From Candidatus Heimdallarchaeota archaeon (GTDB taxonomy: Archaea; Asgardarchaeota; Heimdallarchaeia; Heimdallarchaeales; Heimdallarchaeaceae): a DNA stretch of 53,817 nt. The first letter of the stretch is position 1. Each line of letters starts with the position of its first letter. The stretch spans positions 1-53,817 of the forward strand of contig JABCTC010000023.1 of assembly GCA_018238545.1 (NCBI GenBank). Reading direction: 5' to 3'. The position numbers and the translations under genes were made by a program. Positions 25,916 through 35,428 of this stretch are shown piece after piece. Below the pieces are notes generated by a model. The model searched no databases. It was not told the origin of the DNA and saw nothing but the letters and a program-made list of their open reading frames with translations.

Positions 25916-27136
25916 ATGCCTGAGAAAGGAGAAAAATCTACAGAAGAAAATAAAGAGATACTTAAAGAATTAATAAGGAAACTACACGATGGTGTGAATC
26001 CAGAGGAAGTTAGGAAAGAGTTCAAGATATCAATCAAAAACATGACAACTATTCAATTTGCGAATGCTGAAGCGCTTTTAATCAAGGAAGGCATGCCTGC
26101 AGAAGAGATTCATCACATGTGTGATGTTCATTTAGCAGTATTAGCAGAAACACTAACAGAAGATGTAAAATTAGCTCCTGAAGGTCACCCAGTTAACATT
26201 TTAATGCAAGAACATGCAATTCTTCTAAAATATGCAAATGAATTAAGAGATTTGTATAAAGACATTAGAGAGAAGTCCAAATACGCCGAAATTTCAAAAG
26301 AGCTCGAGAAAATTACTTCTATAATTGATCACTTTAAAGCTTCATCCAGTCACTACATTCGAGAAGAAAACATACTGTTTTCATATTTAGAAAAACATGG
26401 TGTTACACAACCTCCCAAAATAATGTGGATAGATCACGATAGAATTCGTGACATTGAAAAGAACCTTTATTCATTATTAGAGAAAAAGGAAGAATTAGAA
26501 TATGAAGAATTTGTTAAACTCTTCCATAACTATGCACATGGTTTGGCAGAAATGTTAGCTAGTCACTTTTCCAAAGAAAATAAAGTTCTATTTCCAACAG
26601 CAATGCAAGTATGTACCGACGATGAATGGATTGAAATGAGGAATCAATTCGATGATATTGGTTACTGCTGTTTCACTCCTGAGCTTCCAGATGTTGAGCA
26701 TAAGGAAGAAGAAGAAATTAAAACCTCTTCTAGAATTTCTGATGCTTTGGACTTTGGAACAGGTACTTTAACATTTAACGACTTGAAAATGATGTTTGAG
26801 ACTTTACCTGTTGACATAACATATGTTAGCAAGGATAACACTGTCAAATTTTATAGTGAAGGTGATAGGATATTTCCTCGCGCTCCAAGTATAATCGGAC
26901 GTCTTGTAGAAAATTGTCATCCTGATAAAAGCGTTGATAGAGTTCTTGAGATTATTGAAAATTTTAAAAATAATACACTAGATAAAGCAGAATTCTGGTT
27001 AGAAATGGAAGGAAGGATAATATACATCCGCTATTTCCCGATGAGGGATTCCAAGGGGGAATATCAAGGAGTTCTAGAAGTTACTCAAGATATAACTCAA
27101 ATTCGTAAAATTGAAGGAGAAAAACGTCTCCTTTAA
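25916..27136 (+). CDS. DUF438-hemerythrin-PAS sensor protein
   Basis: This 406-residue protein has three domains. DUF438 (about 15-85) contains LIRKLHDGVNPEEVRKEF and HHMCDVH. A hemerythrin-like HHE domain (about 95-235) supplies His and Glu ligands for a di-iron site (EGHPVNILMQEH, HYIREEN, DHDRIRD, SHFSKENKVLFP) and could sense oxygen or nitric oxide. A PAS domain (about 285-400) has LPVDITYVSKDNTVKFYSEG, as in PAS_10. The same order occurs in the COG2461 family. The chosen start, ATG 25916, follows AAAGGTGAT; GTG 25907 and ATG 25910 are alternatives. No kinase or output domain is present, so the signal must pass to a partner. Confidence 0.88.
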   Translation: MPEKGEKSTEENKEILKELIRKLHDGVNPEEVRKEFKISIKNMTTIQFANAEALLIKEGMPAEEIHHMCDVHLAVLAETLTEDVKLAPEGHPVNILMQEHAILLKYANELRDLYKDIREKSKYAEISKELEKITSIIDHFKASSSHYIREENILFSYLEKHGVTQPPKIMWIDHDRIRDIEKNLYSLLEKKEELEYEEFVKLFHNYAHGLAEMLASHFSKENKVLFPTAMQVCTDDEWIEMRNQFDDIGYCCFTPELPDVEHKEEEEIKTSSRISDALDFGTGTLTFNDLKMMFETLPVDITYVSKDNTVKFYSEGDRIFPRAPSIIGRLVENCHPDKSVDRVLEIIENFKNNTLDKAEFWLEMEGRIIYIRYFPMRDSKGEYQGVLEVTQDITQIRKIEGEKRLL

Positions 27137-27155
27137 TTATTTAGCAAAAATAAGA

Positions 27156-27258
27156 TTTTTAAATCATTAAGTTAACTTCCACTTGGCCAGAGCTTATCAT
27201 AGACCTCTCAGAGCAATGTTATGGCTAGCGGTGAAGAGAGTGTGCTCTCTGGCCAATA
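27156..27258 (+). ncRNA. candidate small structured RNA, possibly H/ACA-like guide
   Basis: TTGGCCAGAG (27183-27192) pairs perfectly with CTCTGGCCAA (27247-27256). Inside, CTCTC (27205-27209) pairs with GAGAG (27236-27240), leaving a 12-nt left and a 6-nt right internal loop. If ATA at 27256-27258 is the ANA box, the base of the upper stem lies 15 nt from it, the spacing expected for archaeal H/ACA guides. A GGTGA next to the upper stem could be part of a K-turn. A TATA-like TTTTTAAAT (27156-27164) predicts transcription from about 27186, close to the structure's first base. The RNA ends just before the UPF0200 gene, so a 5'-leader regulatory hairpin is the alternative. The target was not identified. 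Confidence 0.4.
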
Positions 27259-27274
27259 ATTGTGAGTGGTAAAA

Positions 27275-27889
27275 ATGAAAATTATAGTTCTATCAGGTCT
27301 CCCCTTAAGTGGAAAAACAACATATGCAAAAAAACTAGGTCCTAAATACAAAATGCCTTTGTACGAAACAGGGGCAGAAGTATTGGAAGAAGTTACAGGA
27401 AGAGGTTTAGAATTTTCACCTGAAAATATTAAGAAAGTTACTGATGAATGCAAGAAAATTTCTGATAGTTACTTTACTGAAAGATTAATTAAGAAAGTAG
27501 ATGCTCTAACTGCTGATATATCTGGTGTATTTTTATCTGGTTTAAGGGCGGTTTCTGAAATTGAGGTTCTTAAAAAACATTATGGGGACGAAAATGTTTT
27601 CGTGATAGCTTTTCACACTTCTATGAAAACAAGGTTCAACCGTTTAAATAATGCTGATAGGGTTGCAGAAACAACAGGAGCAAAAGCAAAGGAAGATATT
27701 CTTCTGAGAAACTTTGACAATTTCCTTGCAAGAAACAAGAAAGAGCTAGGTTATGGAGTAGGTGATGTAATAGCTTTGGCTGATTATATGATGAGTACAG
27801 AAAATGAACTCTGGCCCTACGTTACCATTGAGAAGAATACTGAAGCTTTTGAGATTATTTTGAAAGAAATTCTTGGGCTAAAAGATTAA
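27275..27889 (+). CDS. UPF0200 family P-loop kinase-like protein
   Basis: This P-loop protein of the archaeal UPF0200 family is related to dephospho-CoA and adenylate kinases. It has 204 residues. Walker A is GLPLSGKTTYAKKLG (about 7-21). 'GRGLEFSPENIKKV' and 'FLSGLRAVSEIEVLKKHYG' are family landmarks, and 'KKELGYGVGDVIALADYMM' near 165-183 matches the 'R..ELGwGigevIaLADy.i' signature. The natural substrate is not established. ATG 27275 was chosen; GTG 27266 is in frame and possible. It lies directly downstream of the candidate small RNA. Confidence 0.82.
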   Translation: MKIIVLSGLPLSGKTTYAKKLGPKYKMPLYETGAEVLEEVTGRGLEFSPENIKKVTDECKKISDSYFTERLIKKVDALTADISGVFLSGLRAVSEIEVLKKHYGDENVFVIAFHTSMKTRFNRLNNADRVAETTGAKAKEDILLRNFDNFLARNKKELGYGVGDVIALADYMMSTENELWPYVTIEKNTEAFEIILKEILGLKD

Positions 27890-27986
27890 CAATCTTTCAT
27901 CTCTTCAATTATTGTCAATTATTATTTGCATTCTTTGAATAAATACCTTTATTTGTTACTTTATGATTACTTGTATAAGGTGTATA

Positions 27987-28940
27987 ATGATGGTTCATAA
28001 CCCATTTGATGATGAAAACTCAACTGATGATCCAAGAAAAGCAAAATTACGTGATCAGGCACAACAGCAGTTTATAGCGCAATTACAACAAACTATCGCT
28101 AATCAAAGCGCAAAAATAGAAAACTTCGAAGCTCAAATTCTTGAGATTAACAATATTATTGAACAGAAAGATTCTGAACTCGAAAACTATTCTAAACGTT
28201 TGGAAGAGCAACGTTATTACCATGAGGAAGACAAGAAATCTAGAAAAGATCGTGAACACGAACTCACTAAATTACTTCAACAAAAGGAGCTTGAAGTAAA
28301 GAAGCTAAAAGAAGCTCCTATAGCTCCTCAAGAAACACATTTTCCACCTCAGGAAGCATCAACTTCTGTTGTTGGAAACAAAGTGAATGAGTTCGTGGAA
28401 AGGATTATGGCATACTATAGGAAGCCTACAGATGATATTTTTGTTCATTCACTTCAAGGCTTAATAAAACACTGTAGTTCTCAAGGAACCATTGAACAAC
28501 AAATATTGGGTGTGCTTCTAAAATCTGAAATGCCATTAACTGAAGAGGATATAATTCAACAATTAAATTCAGATGTCCCTACAATAAATAGATCTTTGTT
28601 TAGATTAGTTCAGCAAGAAAATATAAAGAAAGTTGGTCAAGGATATGTAATCATCTCCTCTGATTTTGCAGAAATGACAGATATTAAACAAAATTGGGGA
28701 AGTCTTGCTCCTGAACAAATCTATGAGAACCTTCTTTCTGTTGTTTATGTAGGGGGGAATAGGGAAGAATTACTTGATGCATTTGCAAAGGCGAGGGACG
28801 CATTAATGGAAATGGGTGCTCTCTCGACTCTCGTAACTCATGAAATGAGTCAGCATGTCGATAAAATAAAAAAACATCCAATAGAAACACAGGATCTTGT
28901 GGAAACTATACAGAAATGGAAATCTGCAATCAAAGAATAA
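27987..28940 (+). CDS. coiled-coil protein with winged-helix domain
   Basis: The protein has 317 residues from ATG 27987, chosen because AAGGTG (27977-27982) lies 4 bases before it. A long Gln/Glu-rich coiled coil (about 15-115, QQTIANQSAKIENFEAQILE onward) is followed by a Pro-rich linker, then a winged-helix domain (about 165-225, MPLTEEDIIQQLNSDVPTINRSLFRLVQQENIKKV, read as helix 2, helix 3 and wing). A helical C-terminus follows. The layout resembles the 547-residue coiled-coil/winged-helix protein at 37881. No known family was recognised; it may be a regulator or chromatin-associated protein. The 3' end overlaps the convergent PIN-domain gene by 11 bases. Confidence 0.65.
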   Translation: MMVHNPFDDENSTDDPRKAKLRDQAQQQFIAQLQQTIANQSAKIENFEAQILEINNIIEQKDSELENYSKRLEEQRYYHEEDKKSRKDREHELTKLLQQKELEVKKLKEAPIAPQETHFPPQEASTSVVGNKVNEFVERIMAYYRKPTDDIFVHSLQGLIKHCSSQGTIEQQILGVLLKSEMPLTEEDIIQQLNSDVPTINRSLFRLVQQENIKKVGQGYVIISSDFAEMTDIKQNWGSLAPEQIYENLLSVVYVGGNREELLDAFAKARDALMEMGALSTLVTHEMSQHVDKIKKHPIETQDLVETIQKWKSAIKE

Positions 28941-30717
28941 TTTTCATTCCAAAAGGTCCTCTAAAGATGAATTTTACATCTTTTTCTTCTACTTCTAGTA
29001 ATAAATCAATTGCATAACCATTTATTGTAGATTCATTTGGGATTACTGATTTTATTTTCCCCTCAAATATTTTTATTTGTCTTCCAGGGGACATATCGTG
29101 CTTCAATAGAGGATTTTTTAGTAGTATAGCGATTCTGGGTGAAAAATGTGGGTTTTTCAGAAGTAAATAGGTTTGAACTTGACCCTGTTTAACAGTTGTT
29201 CCACTGCTGTAGATATAAAACCAATCCTGTATAATGACTGGAAGTTGCTCTACAGATACAAACTCTTGAGTTGTTAATCTTCTTAATTCGTTCATATTCG
29301 TATAGGTAATTACTGGTAAATCATAAACACCCATTTTTTTCAAATCTTCAATGCCTTGATAAATTTCTTCAGTGCATGTTTCCTTAATTGAATGGTGTAA
29401 AATTACAAGAAGTTCTAGAGTGTCCTTTGCTAGCAAAGTCTCTTTAAGATTGATTGCAAGATAATGTGATTGCAGAAGAATTAGAAGAGCATGCTCAAAC
29501 TCCTCTCTTTGAAGTAACATATAACCTATCTGAATTAGTAGGGAAATTTCATCTTTTCCATCAATAGAAGCTTTCTTATCTATTAATCCACTTTCCATAA
29601 TAGTTGAAGCTAGAATCACTGCTCTTGTTAATCCAAATAAGTCTAAGCGGTTTTGCTTTTCGCATAATAAGAGAAATTTCTCAGAGTAGTAGCTTTTCAA
29701 TCTTTCATGCTTATTAGAAAGCAAGAAATAAATCATTCGCAAAAAATGTAAATCCATAAAAATATCAGAAACTAATGAAGGGAAAATAGTTGAAATCTCT
29801 GTGATTGTATTCAAATGGCTTTCCAATTTATCAAAATCAAGCAAAGTAAATTCTACAATACTGAGTAGAAATAATATTCGAGCTTTCAAACGTATAGCTA
29901 GTTCCTCAATATAACTCTCTTTATTAAATAGAGCAATTCTTAGCTCAAGAGATAAATCAGATAGAGCGGTGTAAGCTTCTTCCAACTCATAGTAAAGTCC
30001 TTCTAAACTGCCCTTTTCTAGTTGTTCTAGATAATTTGGAAATTCAAATTCAATCTCATTCATGAGATCAATTAGGCTATTTTCTTCATCTAAAAGATGA
30101 TAGTCGGATGGGGATTTGTCCGCTGGGACTTTTTTTGTTTCGCTAATATTTTGTAATACATTTATTGCATGTTCTTGGATTTTTTTTATCCTTGTTACTG
30201 GGTCATATGTTTGTCTCTTCTCAACTGAGTGACGAATTTCATCTGAAAGAATAGTATCATAAATCTTATTGAGTATTTTTTCGTTATCTGGATCTTTACA
30301 TGTAGTTTTCAGAAGAAAAACAAAAGATGAACTAATAAGAACGGGTATGTTTTCAAGTTCGCAGAATCTCACTAGTTTTAAATCACTTGTTATTACTGTT
30401 CCATTTATCTTTTTTGCTGCAAGAATGTTAGATAAATCGTTCATCTGAGGTGATTTTGACGCGTTTTCACCTATATTTTCCTTATATTTACGAATATCTT
30501 TGATTAATACTTTTTCGATTTGAACTGGAGGTTTTATCCTCCTTCTTAAATACCACCTGATTTCTTGAAGAATGAAATTAGTTACATAGAGTTCAATTTT
30601 CATATCTACTATTATTTTTAGAAACAGGTTAAAATCAGAGGGATTTTTCTCAAAACCACTAATGAAAAAGTTTGTATCTAAGATATATTTCTTGCTAGAA
30701 TTTGGTGGGGAACTCAC
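28930..30717 (-). CDS. PIN-domain protein with long helical repeat region
   Basis: This 595-residue protein begins with a PIN nuclease domain (about 9-140): YILDTNFFISG has the first Asp, FILQEIRWYL the Glu, and INGTVITSDLKLVRFCE the later acidic residues, so the metal site looks complete. The rest (about 200-560) is all-helical with TPR-like character (YYELEEAYTALSDLSLELR; LLIQIGYMLLQREEFEHALL). The far C-terminus is beta-rich. The GTG start overlaps the stop of the upstream gene by 4 bases (GTGA), indicating translational coupling to the membrane protein and exporter genes. PIN domains usually cut RNA; why one is coupled to an export operon is unclear. Confidence 0.72.
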   Translation of the reverse strand: MSSPPNSSKKYILDTNFFISGFEKNPSDFNLFLKIIVDMKIELYVTNFILQEIRWYLRRRIKPPVQIEKVLIKDIRKYKENIGENASKSPQMNDLSNILAAKKINGTVITSDLKLVRFCELENIPVLISSSFVFLLKTTCKDPDNEKILNKIYDTILSDEIRHSVEKRQTYDPVTRIKKIQEHAINVLQNISETKKVPADKSPSDYHLLDEENSLIDLMNEIEFEFPNYLEQLEKGSLEGLYYELEEAYTALSDLSLELRIALFNKESYIEELAIRLKARILFLLSIVEFTLLDFDKLESHLNTITEISTIFPSLVSDIFMDLHFLRMIYFLLSNKHERLKSYYSEKFLLLCEKQNRLDLFGLTRAVILASTIMESGLIDKKASIDGKDEISLLIQIGYMLLQREEFEHALLILLQSHYLAINLKETLLAKDTLELLVILHHSIKETCTEEIYQGIEDLKKMGVYDLPVITYTNMNELRRLTTQEFVSVEQLPVIIQDWFYIYSSGTTVKQGQVQTYLLLKNPHFSPRIAILLKNPLLKHDMSPGRQIKIFEGKIKSVIPNESTINGYAIDLLLEVEEKDVKFIFRGPFGMKIIL

Positions 30718-32330
30718 ATGAATACACTCTTATGACGTCTTTTTCTCCAAATAAAATAGACTAAAAGAACATAAAAAACTATCTGCACAATGTTGGAAAA
30801 ACTGGCATTATTCAAATCTGGTTGAAATGAAGGCACTGTTAAATTAAGTAAATTGGATTCTATTAGATATTCAAAGAAATAATTGTTTCCCTTATCTATT
30901 TCTTCAGGGTCATAGTAGGAGTGAAAATGTTCTTGAAATGAGTGTGAAAAACCCTTCAGAAGTCCTTCATCAGAATAAGCTAACCACCCAGATGTGTTGT
31001 AATAAACTTCATTTACAAAGGTACGTGGAATAACTGTTTGAGTGTTATTTGCTTGGTATTTGAAAGATAAATCCCAAATTACATTGTGCATATTCTCTAA
31101 ATAATGATATTCAATATCAAGCTCAGCTCTCTCAATAGTATACAGTGTATCTGTAACCCCCTTCAGTACAAATTGATATCCATTTAACATATCTTCAAGT
31201 TGGTTGAAGAGTTCTTGAATCAGAATAATAGTACCTCCAAATCTTTCCCATAATGGTAAAAGAATCGGGGGCATTAAGGCTGTCCATGAATTATGAATGG
31301 GTGTATTTGTAGTGTAGAAATGGTTGATTGAGTCATAGATCCTCATGTTCCAATCAAAATCTAAACCTGATTCAAATAAAGCATACTGTATTCCTACTGT
31401 TTGGTTTAACTGATTGACCCAAATTGCCCAATCTCTTAATTGATCTTCTATTAAGCTTGAACCTGCATATAATTCAAAATCAGCTTGACTGTTATTTATG
31501 AAAAACCCAATTACTGGAACATCTATGGGTGAATCAATCTCTTCATAATCCTTTAATGAGAGTATTAATGTAGTTGATTCTTTCCCATAAGTAATATGAG
31601 CGGAAAAAGATTTCAGTATACCACTCTCTTTATTCCAAGAAGCTTTCATTGAAACTGCTGGTTCGATATTTGCTTCTAGAGAAACTGTAAAATCCTCATA
31701 ACCCTGATTAAATACATTTACTGAAAATGTTTGATCTAAAACCAATGCTGTAAATTCTGCTTCAAATCTTGTATAATCGTAATCTAAAACAATTGGCAAG
31801 AAATCAAATATGTCTAGATTTTGTAACATGCCACCAAAATTAGGTCTAGTTATGTTAGTAAATATTTTAGGAACTACTATGCTTGTTCCTGCTGGAAGTA
31901 CAACGTTAATAATTTCTTCCCCTACAGGTTGGAAGTTAAAATCAAATAAATCTAAGATAATATCGCTTGTTGTGTCTACTTCTACCTCAATTGACTCTGT
32001 AAGGAGGATATGGGTTTCTATTGCAAATATCGTTACATACATTAATTCAAATTTATCTTTTTCAATGAGATAAATATCTTGAAGTACAGTTTTTCTATCC
32101 TTCAATATGACATGCAATTCAGCGTTTGAGAGAGACCCCTTTATGTTGAACCCCATTTCTGAAAAAACGTTATCTAGATTGTCGCCTTGAACAATATTAT
32201 ATCTAAGTAAGTAACCTTTCTCATCAAAACTCATGTTTCGAAAATCATCTCCTGTTTCAGCTAATATTGTTGGAGCAGTAGGTAATAGGAGGGATAAAAT
32301 AATAATCCAAGTAAATATTTTATTTTTCAT
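30714..32330 (-). CDS. secreted, C-terminally membrane-anchored protein of unknown function
   Basis: The start is taken as ATG 32330, which overlaps the end of the MMPL gene (both within ACAGATGAAAAATAA) and gives a proper signal peptide (MKNKIFTWIIILSLLLPTAP, cleaved near ILAE). The product has 538 residues. The extracellular region is beta-rich with many aromatic and Asn residues. A transmembrane helix near 508-528 (NIVQIVFYVLLVYFIW) is followed by RKRRHK. No family was recognised. Position between an RND/MMPL exporter and a PIN-domain gene, with overlaps on both sides, implies a joint role, perhaps as an exporter-associated surface protein. Confidence 0.7.
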   Translation of the reverse strand: MKNKIFTWIIILSLLLPTAPTILAETGDDFRNMSFDEKGYLLRYNIVQGDNLDNVFSEMGFNIKGSLSNAELHVILKDRKTVLQDIYLIEKDKFELMYVTIFAIETHILLTESIEVEVDTTSDIILDLFDFNFQPVGEEIINVVLPAGTSIVVPKIFTNITRPNFGGMLQNLDIFDFLPIVLDYDYTRFEAEFTALVLDQTFSVNVFNQGYEDFTVSLEANIEPAVSMKASWNKESGILKSFSAHITYGKESTTLILSLKDYEEIDSPIDVPVIGFFINNSQADFELYAGSSLIEDQLRDWAIWVNQLNQTVGIQYALFESGLDFDWNMRIYDSINHFYTTNTPIHNSWTALMPPILLPLWERFGGTIILIQELFNQLEDMLNGYQFVLKGVTDTLYTIERAELDIEYHYLENMHNVIWDLSFKYQANNTQTVIPRTFVNEVYYNTSGWLAYSDEGLLKGFSHSFQEHFHSYYDPEEIDKGNNYFFEYLIESNLLNLTVPSFQPDLNNASFSNIVQIVFYVLLVYFIWRKRRHKSVFM

Positions 32331-35253
32331 CTGTATTACTCTCCATATTCTTTTTCTTCCTTTTACCGAATATATTTGTTTTAACTGTAATAACAATTGC
32401 AGGAGGAACGATAAACAATCTTGATATAAATACGTCTACGAGAATTCCAATACCTAGCCCTAATCCTATTTGTTGCATGTGAATCGATGAAGTAAAAACT
32501 AATGTAAAGTAGGTAGCAGCCATGACTATCCCTGCAACAGAGATATTGCTCATTGTTTGATCCACAGCAGCAACTATGTTTTTACTAACATTTTTATCTT
32601 TCTTATTGAGATCATTGAAAATCCCCAAAAACAAAACATCAAAATCTAACCCTAAAGCTATTAGTACTGTGTAAAGTAGTAGAGGAACTATCCAATATAT
32701 AGTCCCTCCCAAGAAGAAATAACCAACCCCCCCTAAGAAGCCTAGACTAATTCCTAATGAAATTAAAATTGTTACTAACACTCTAAAAGCCATAAGAATG
32801 TTTTTCATGAAGATGAAAAGGAGGACAAGAATGGTTATTGATGCTATTACTATAATGAGGAGGAAATCATCCGCTATACCTACTTTAGAATCGTAAAGAA
32901 TAGGTGCAAAACCAGTTAAGTAAATGTCCCAATCTTCGAAACCCTTCTCTTGCTTTTGTTCGATTATTATCTCTCTGGTTCTCTCTATTTGTTCATCTAA
33001 TCTTCTATCTCCTTCTTCGAAACTAGAACCAAGAATAAGTGTTCCATACGCAACATCAGGAAGTACAAAGTTCTTCATTAAAATTTGGATTTCCTCTGTT
33101 AAGAAATAAGAGCTGTTCTCATTACTTGTTGTATATGGTTCACCAATAGGATGACTTAATCCTATAACTCGCGTAAAATTAATTTCTGCTAATACCGTTT
33201 CCACCAATTCAAGAACAATATCTATAGATTCATAATTTAAACTCTGATTATCATGAATGAAACCTTCTCCTTCTGGGGTGTGAAACAATATTACTATTTG
33301 ACTAGTAAACTCAGATCCCATATGATGATTCAAAGCATCTATGCCTTGTCTACTTTGATAAGACTCTGGTGCAGTTGAAATCTGAGCATAATCAGTAGGA
33401 ACTAAAAGAAAGGCCCCTGTTCCTATTATAGCTAAAGCAAATGCAACAGCTAATACCTTGCCTGGATTCTTGACTGCTTTATTTACAATATTAATTACTG
33501 AAAACTTTGGCTTCTTTATTCTCTTTAAAGATAATTTCCATTTAGTTAGATACTTTGGATTTATCAGAAGAAGAATCGCTGGTACAACTGTTAGGGAAAC
33601 AACCATGCTTGTAAAAAAGCCAATTGCTCCTCCAAACCCCATTCCTGTCATAATTGAATATCTACTCAGGATGAAAGATCCAAATCCTACTGTAAGAGAA
33701 ATTGCAGATATGATGATGCTTTTAGAAGTTCTATTCAGAGTTTTCTTCAAAGCATCCATTCTACTCTTCCCTTCTTTAATGTGGATTAAATAATCTCCCA
33801 TGAGGAAAACGCAATAATCGGTCGTAGCTCCAAGTACGCTGACACTTAATAGAAGTAAGCTTGTGCTCGATAGACCTCCCACCATATTGCCTATTAAAAT
33901 GAATAGCAACCTTGAGATACTGAACGCTATCCCCAATACGAACAATTGAATTACTGGCAGAATAGGCGACCTGTAAACTAGAGCTAGAATTACAATTATT
34001 GTGATAATAATAATAATATCAGTTTTGTGAAGTTGTTCCATATAATCTAATGAAAGCTCTATTATGAATAGATTAATTCCTGTTACAAATAGTTCTAATT
34101 CATTATAATTCGCCTGCAAATCTTCCATAAAGTCAAGAAGTTCAATATATGCTTCTTTTCCTATCTCATTTCTATGACTTAATGACATTCTAAATGTAAT
34201 TACTGTTGTATCAACAAGAGATGATTCATTTTTGTAGTTTGTATATTGTTTTAAGAATGTTTCAACTATTCCTAATGAGATAGGTGGTAGTTCAACTTCT
34301 CTCTTGAGAACATCCATTAGATACTTGTTTTTTGCATTAACATAACCCTCGATATCGCCATCAGCATACACTTCCTTAACAAAATTAATGCTAAAACTAT
34401 CGGTTGTGTTAAACAGAAATTTTGTGATTTTTATGTAAGCATACTCACTTTCGTCCCATCTCGTTTCATTAAAATCTTCTGAAATAGATAGCAATAATTG
34501 AAGATATCTTGTATCATCAACATAGTCTCCAAAAAGTGAATTGTTAGCTACTACAATGGTCTTACATAGATTTAGTACCTCTTGTGAAGTTGTTGGAAGT
34601 GTAAGGTTTGCAGATACTTTGAAACTTTCCGCTAATAAATCAAAGAAATCATATGCATTTGGTAAATATCTAGATTCATTATACGAATCCAACAAAGTAT
34701 CTAAGTGATTTTTTGTTAGAAAAGTAGTTGAATCCGTTGCTATATTGACATCTGTGGAAATGTTGAATCTATCTAGCCAGAGATTGGAAAAATAATCAAT
34801 ACCTCCCCAAATATAATGAACTGAAGAAAACGAAAGTTGTGTCGCAAACCATTGCAGGCTAAAAATTGTTCTTAATACATTATCTGCATCATCAAAAAGC
34901 GATGAATATGGTAGTTTAGAGGAAAGATAAGGACCAATCTTTGGATTACTAGTTATATTGTTTATAATGCTCGTAATAATTGCTCTCATTTCATCAGCGA
35001 GAATTGTACCATTTGGATTGTGAATTATTATCTGGAAACTACTATTATCTTCACTAAATTGACCTAAGATGTCTGCACCTTGGTCAGCTTCTTGAATATT
35101 TCCAGATGATATTAAACTAGAACTTTCATCTGCAACATAATCATTCAAATTGAAAATCTTATTTATATTTATTGAAACTATTAGAACCCAAAAAATGAGT
35201 ATACAGATCGATGCTACTCTATAGTTTTTCTTTAGCTTGTCTAGAAGTTTCAA
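32320..35253 (-). CDS. RND/MMPL-family membrane transporter
   Basis: This is a 977-residue exporter-like protein of the RND superfamily, MMPL type. One membrane helix at about 15-32 precedes a large extracellular domain (about 33-400). Then come a block of five to six membrane helices (about 405-590; IIIIITIIVILALVYRS opens it, and LGATTDYCVFLMGDYLIHIKEG is the conserved MMPL/sterol-sensing-like TM4 region), a second extracellular domain (about 615-775), and a second block of helices (about 785-960, with ALGLDFDVLFLGIFNDL as the TM10 equivalent). The Asp residues in TM4 and TM10 suggest proton coupling. It heads a three-gene unit. MMPL proteins move lipids or other hydrophobic molecules; the substrate here is unknown. 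Confidence 0.9.
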   Translation of the reverse strand: MKLLDKLKKNYRVASICILIFWVLIVSININKIFNLNDYVADESSSLISSGNIQEADQGADILGQFSEDNSSFQIIIHNPNGTILADEMRAIITSIINNITSNPKIGPYLSSKLPYSSLFDDADNVLRTIFSLQWFATQLSFSSVHYIWGGIDYFSNLWLDRFNISTDVNIATDSTTFLTKNHLDTLLDSYNESRYLPNAYDFFDLLAESFKVSANLTLPTTSQEVLNLCKTIVVANNSLFGDYVDDTRYLQLLLSISEDFNETRWDESEYAYIKITKFLFNTTDSFSINFVKEVYADGDIEGYVNAKNKYLMDVLKREVELPPISLGIVETFLKQYTNYKNESSLVDTTVITFRMSLSHRNEIGKEAYIELLDFMEDLQANYNELELFVTGINLFIIELSLDYMEQLHKTDIIIIITIIVILALVYRSPILPVIQLFVLGIAFSISRLLFILIGNMVGGLSSTSLLLLSVSVLGATTDYCVFLMGDYLIHIKEGKSRMDALKKTLNRTSKSIIISAISLTVGFGSFILSRYSIMTGMGFGGAIGFFTSMVVSLTVVPAILLLINPKYLTKWKLSLKRIKKPKFSVINIVNKAVKNPGKVLAVAFALAIIGTGAFLLVPTDYAQISTAPESYQSRQGIDALNHHMGSEFTSQIVILFHTPEGEGFIHDNQSLNYESIDIVLELVETVLAEINFTRVIGLSHPIGEPYTTSNENSSYFLTEEIQILMKNFVLPDVAYGTLILGSSFEEGDRRLDEQIERTREIIIEQKQEKGFEDWDIYLTGFAPILYDSKVGIADDFLLIIVIASITILVLLFIFMKNILMAFRVLVTILISLGISLGFLGGVGYFFLGGTIYWIVPLLLYTVLIALGLDFDVLFLGIFNDLNKKDKNVSKNIVAAVDQTMSNISVAGIVMAATYFTLVFTSSIHMQQIGLGLGIGILVDVFISRLFIVPPAIVITVKTNIFGKRKKKNMESNTDEK

Positions 35254-35428
35254 ATTAATCTACTCTAAATCTCGTATTATTGTTTATAATTTTATTTATG
35301 GTATTTCGCATCTTACCGAGCAATTTTTAAGTAACTAAAAACTTCAGCACATAGACATCTTAAGTTGATAAATCAGCTACCAACTCATTGTGAATTTCAA
35401 ATATATTACATCTATCTGTGGGGTAAAA

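Noticed and set aside
27183..27256. tRNA gene (74 nt with terminal 7-bp stem)
   Set aside because: There is no TTCRANY T-loop; the 3'-side hairpin has a 4-nt loop, and no anticodon arm of normal form can be drawn.
35390..35428. Longer N-terminus of the SIS-domain protein
   Set aside because: The upstream codons are unlike the family, and a better ribosome binding site precedes ATG 35429.
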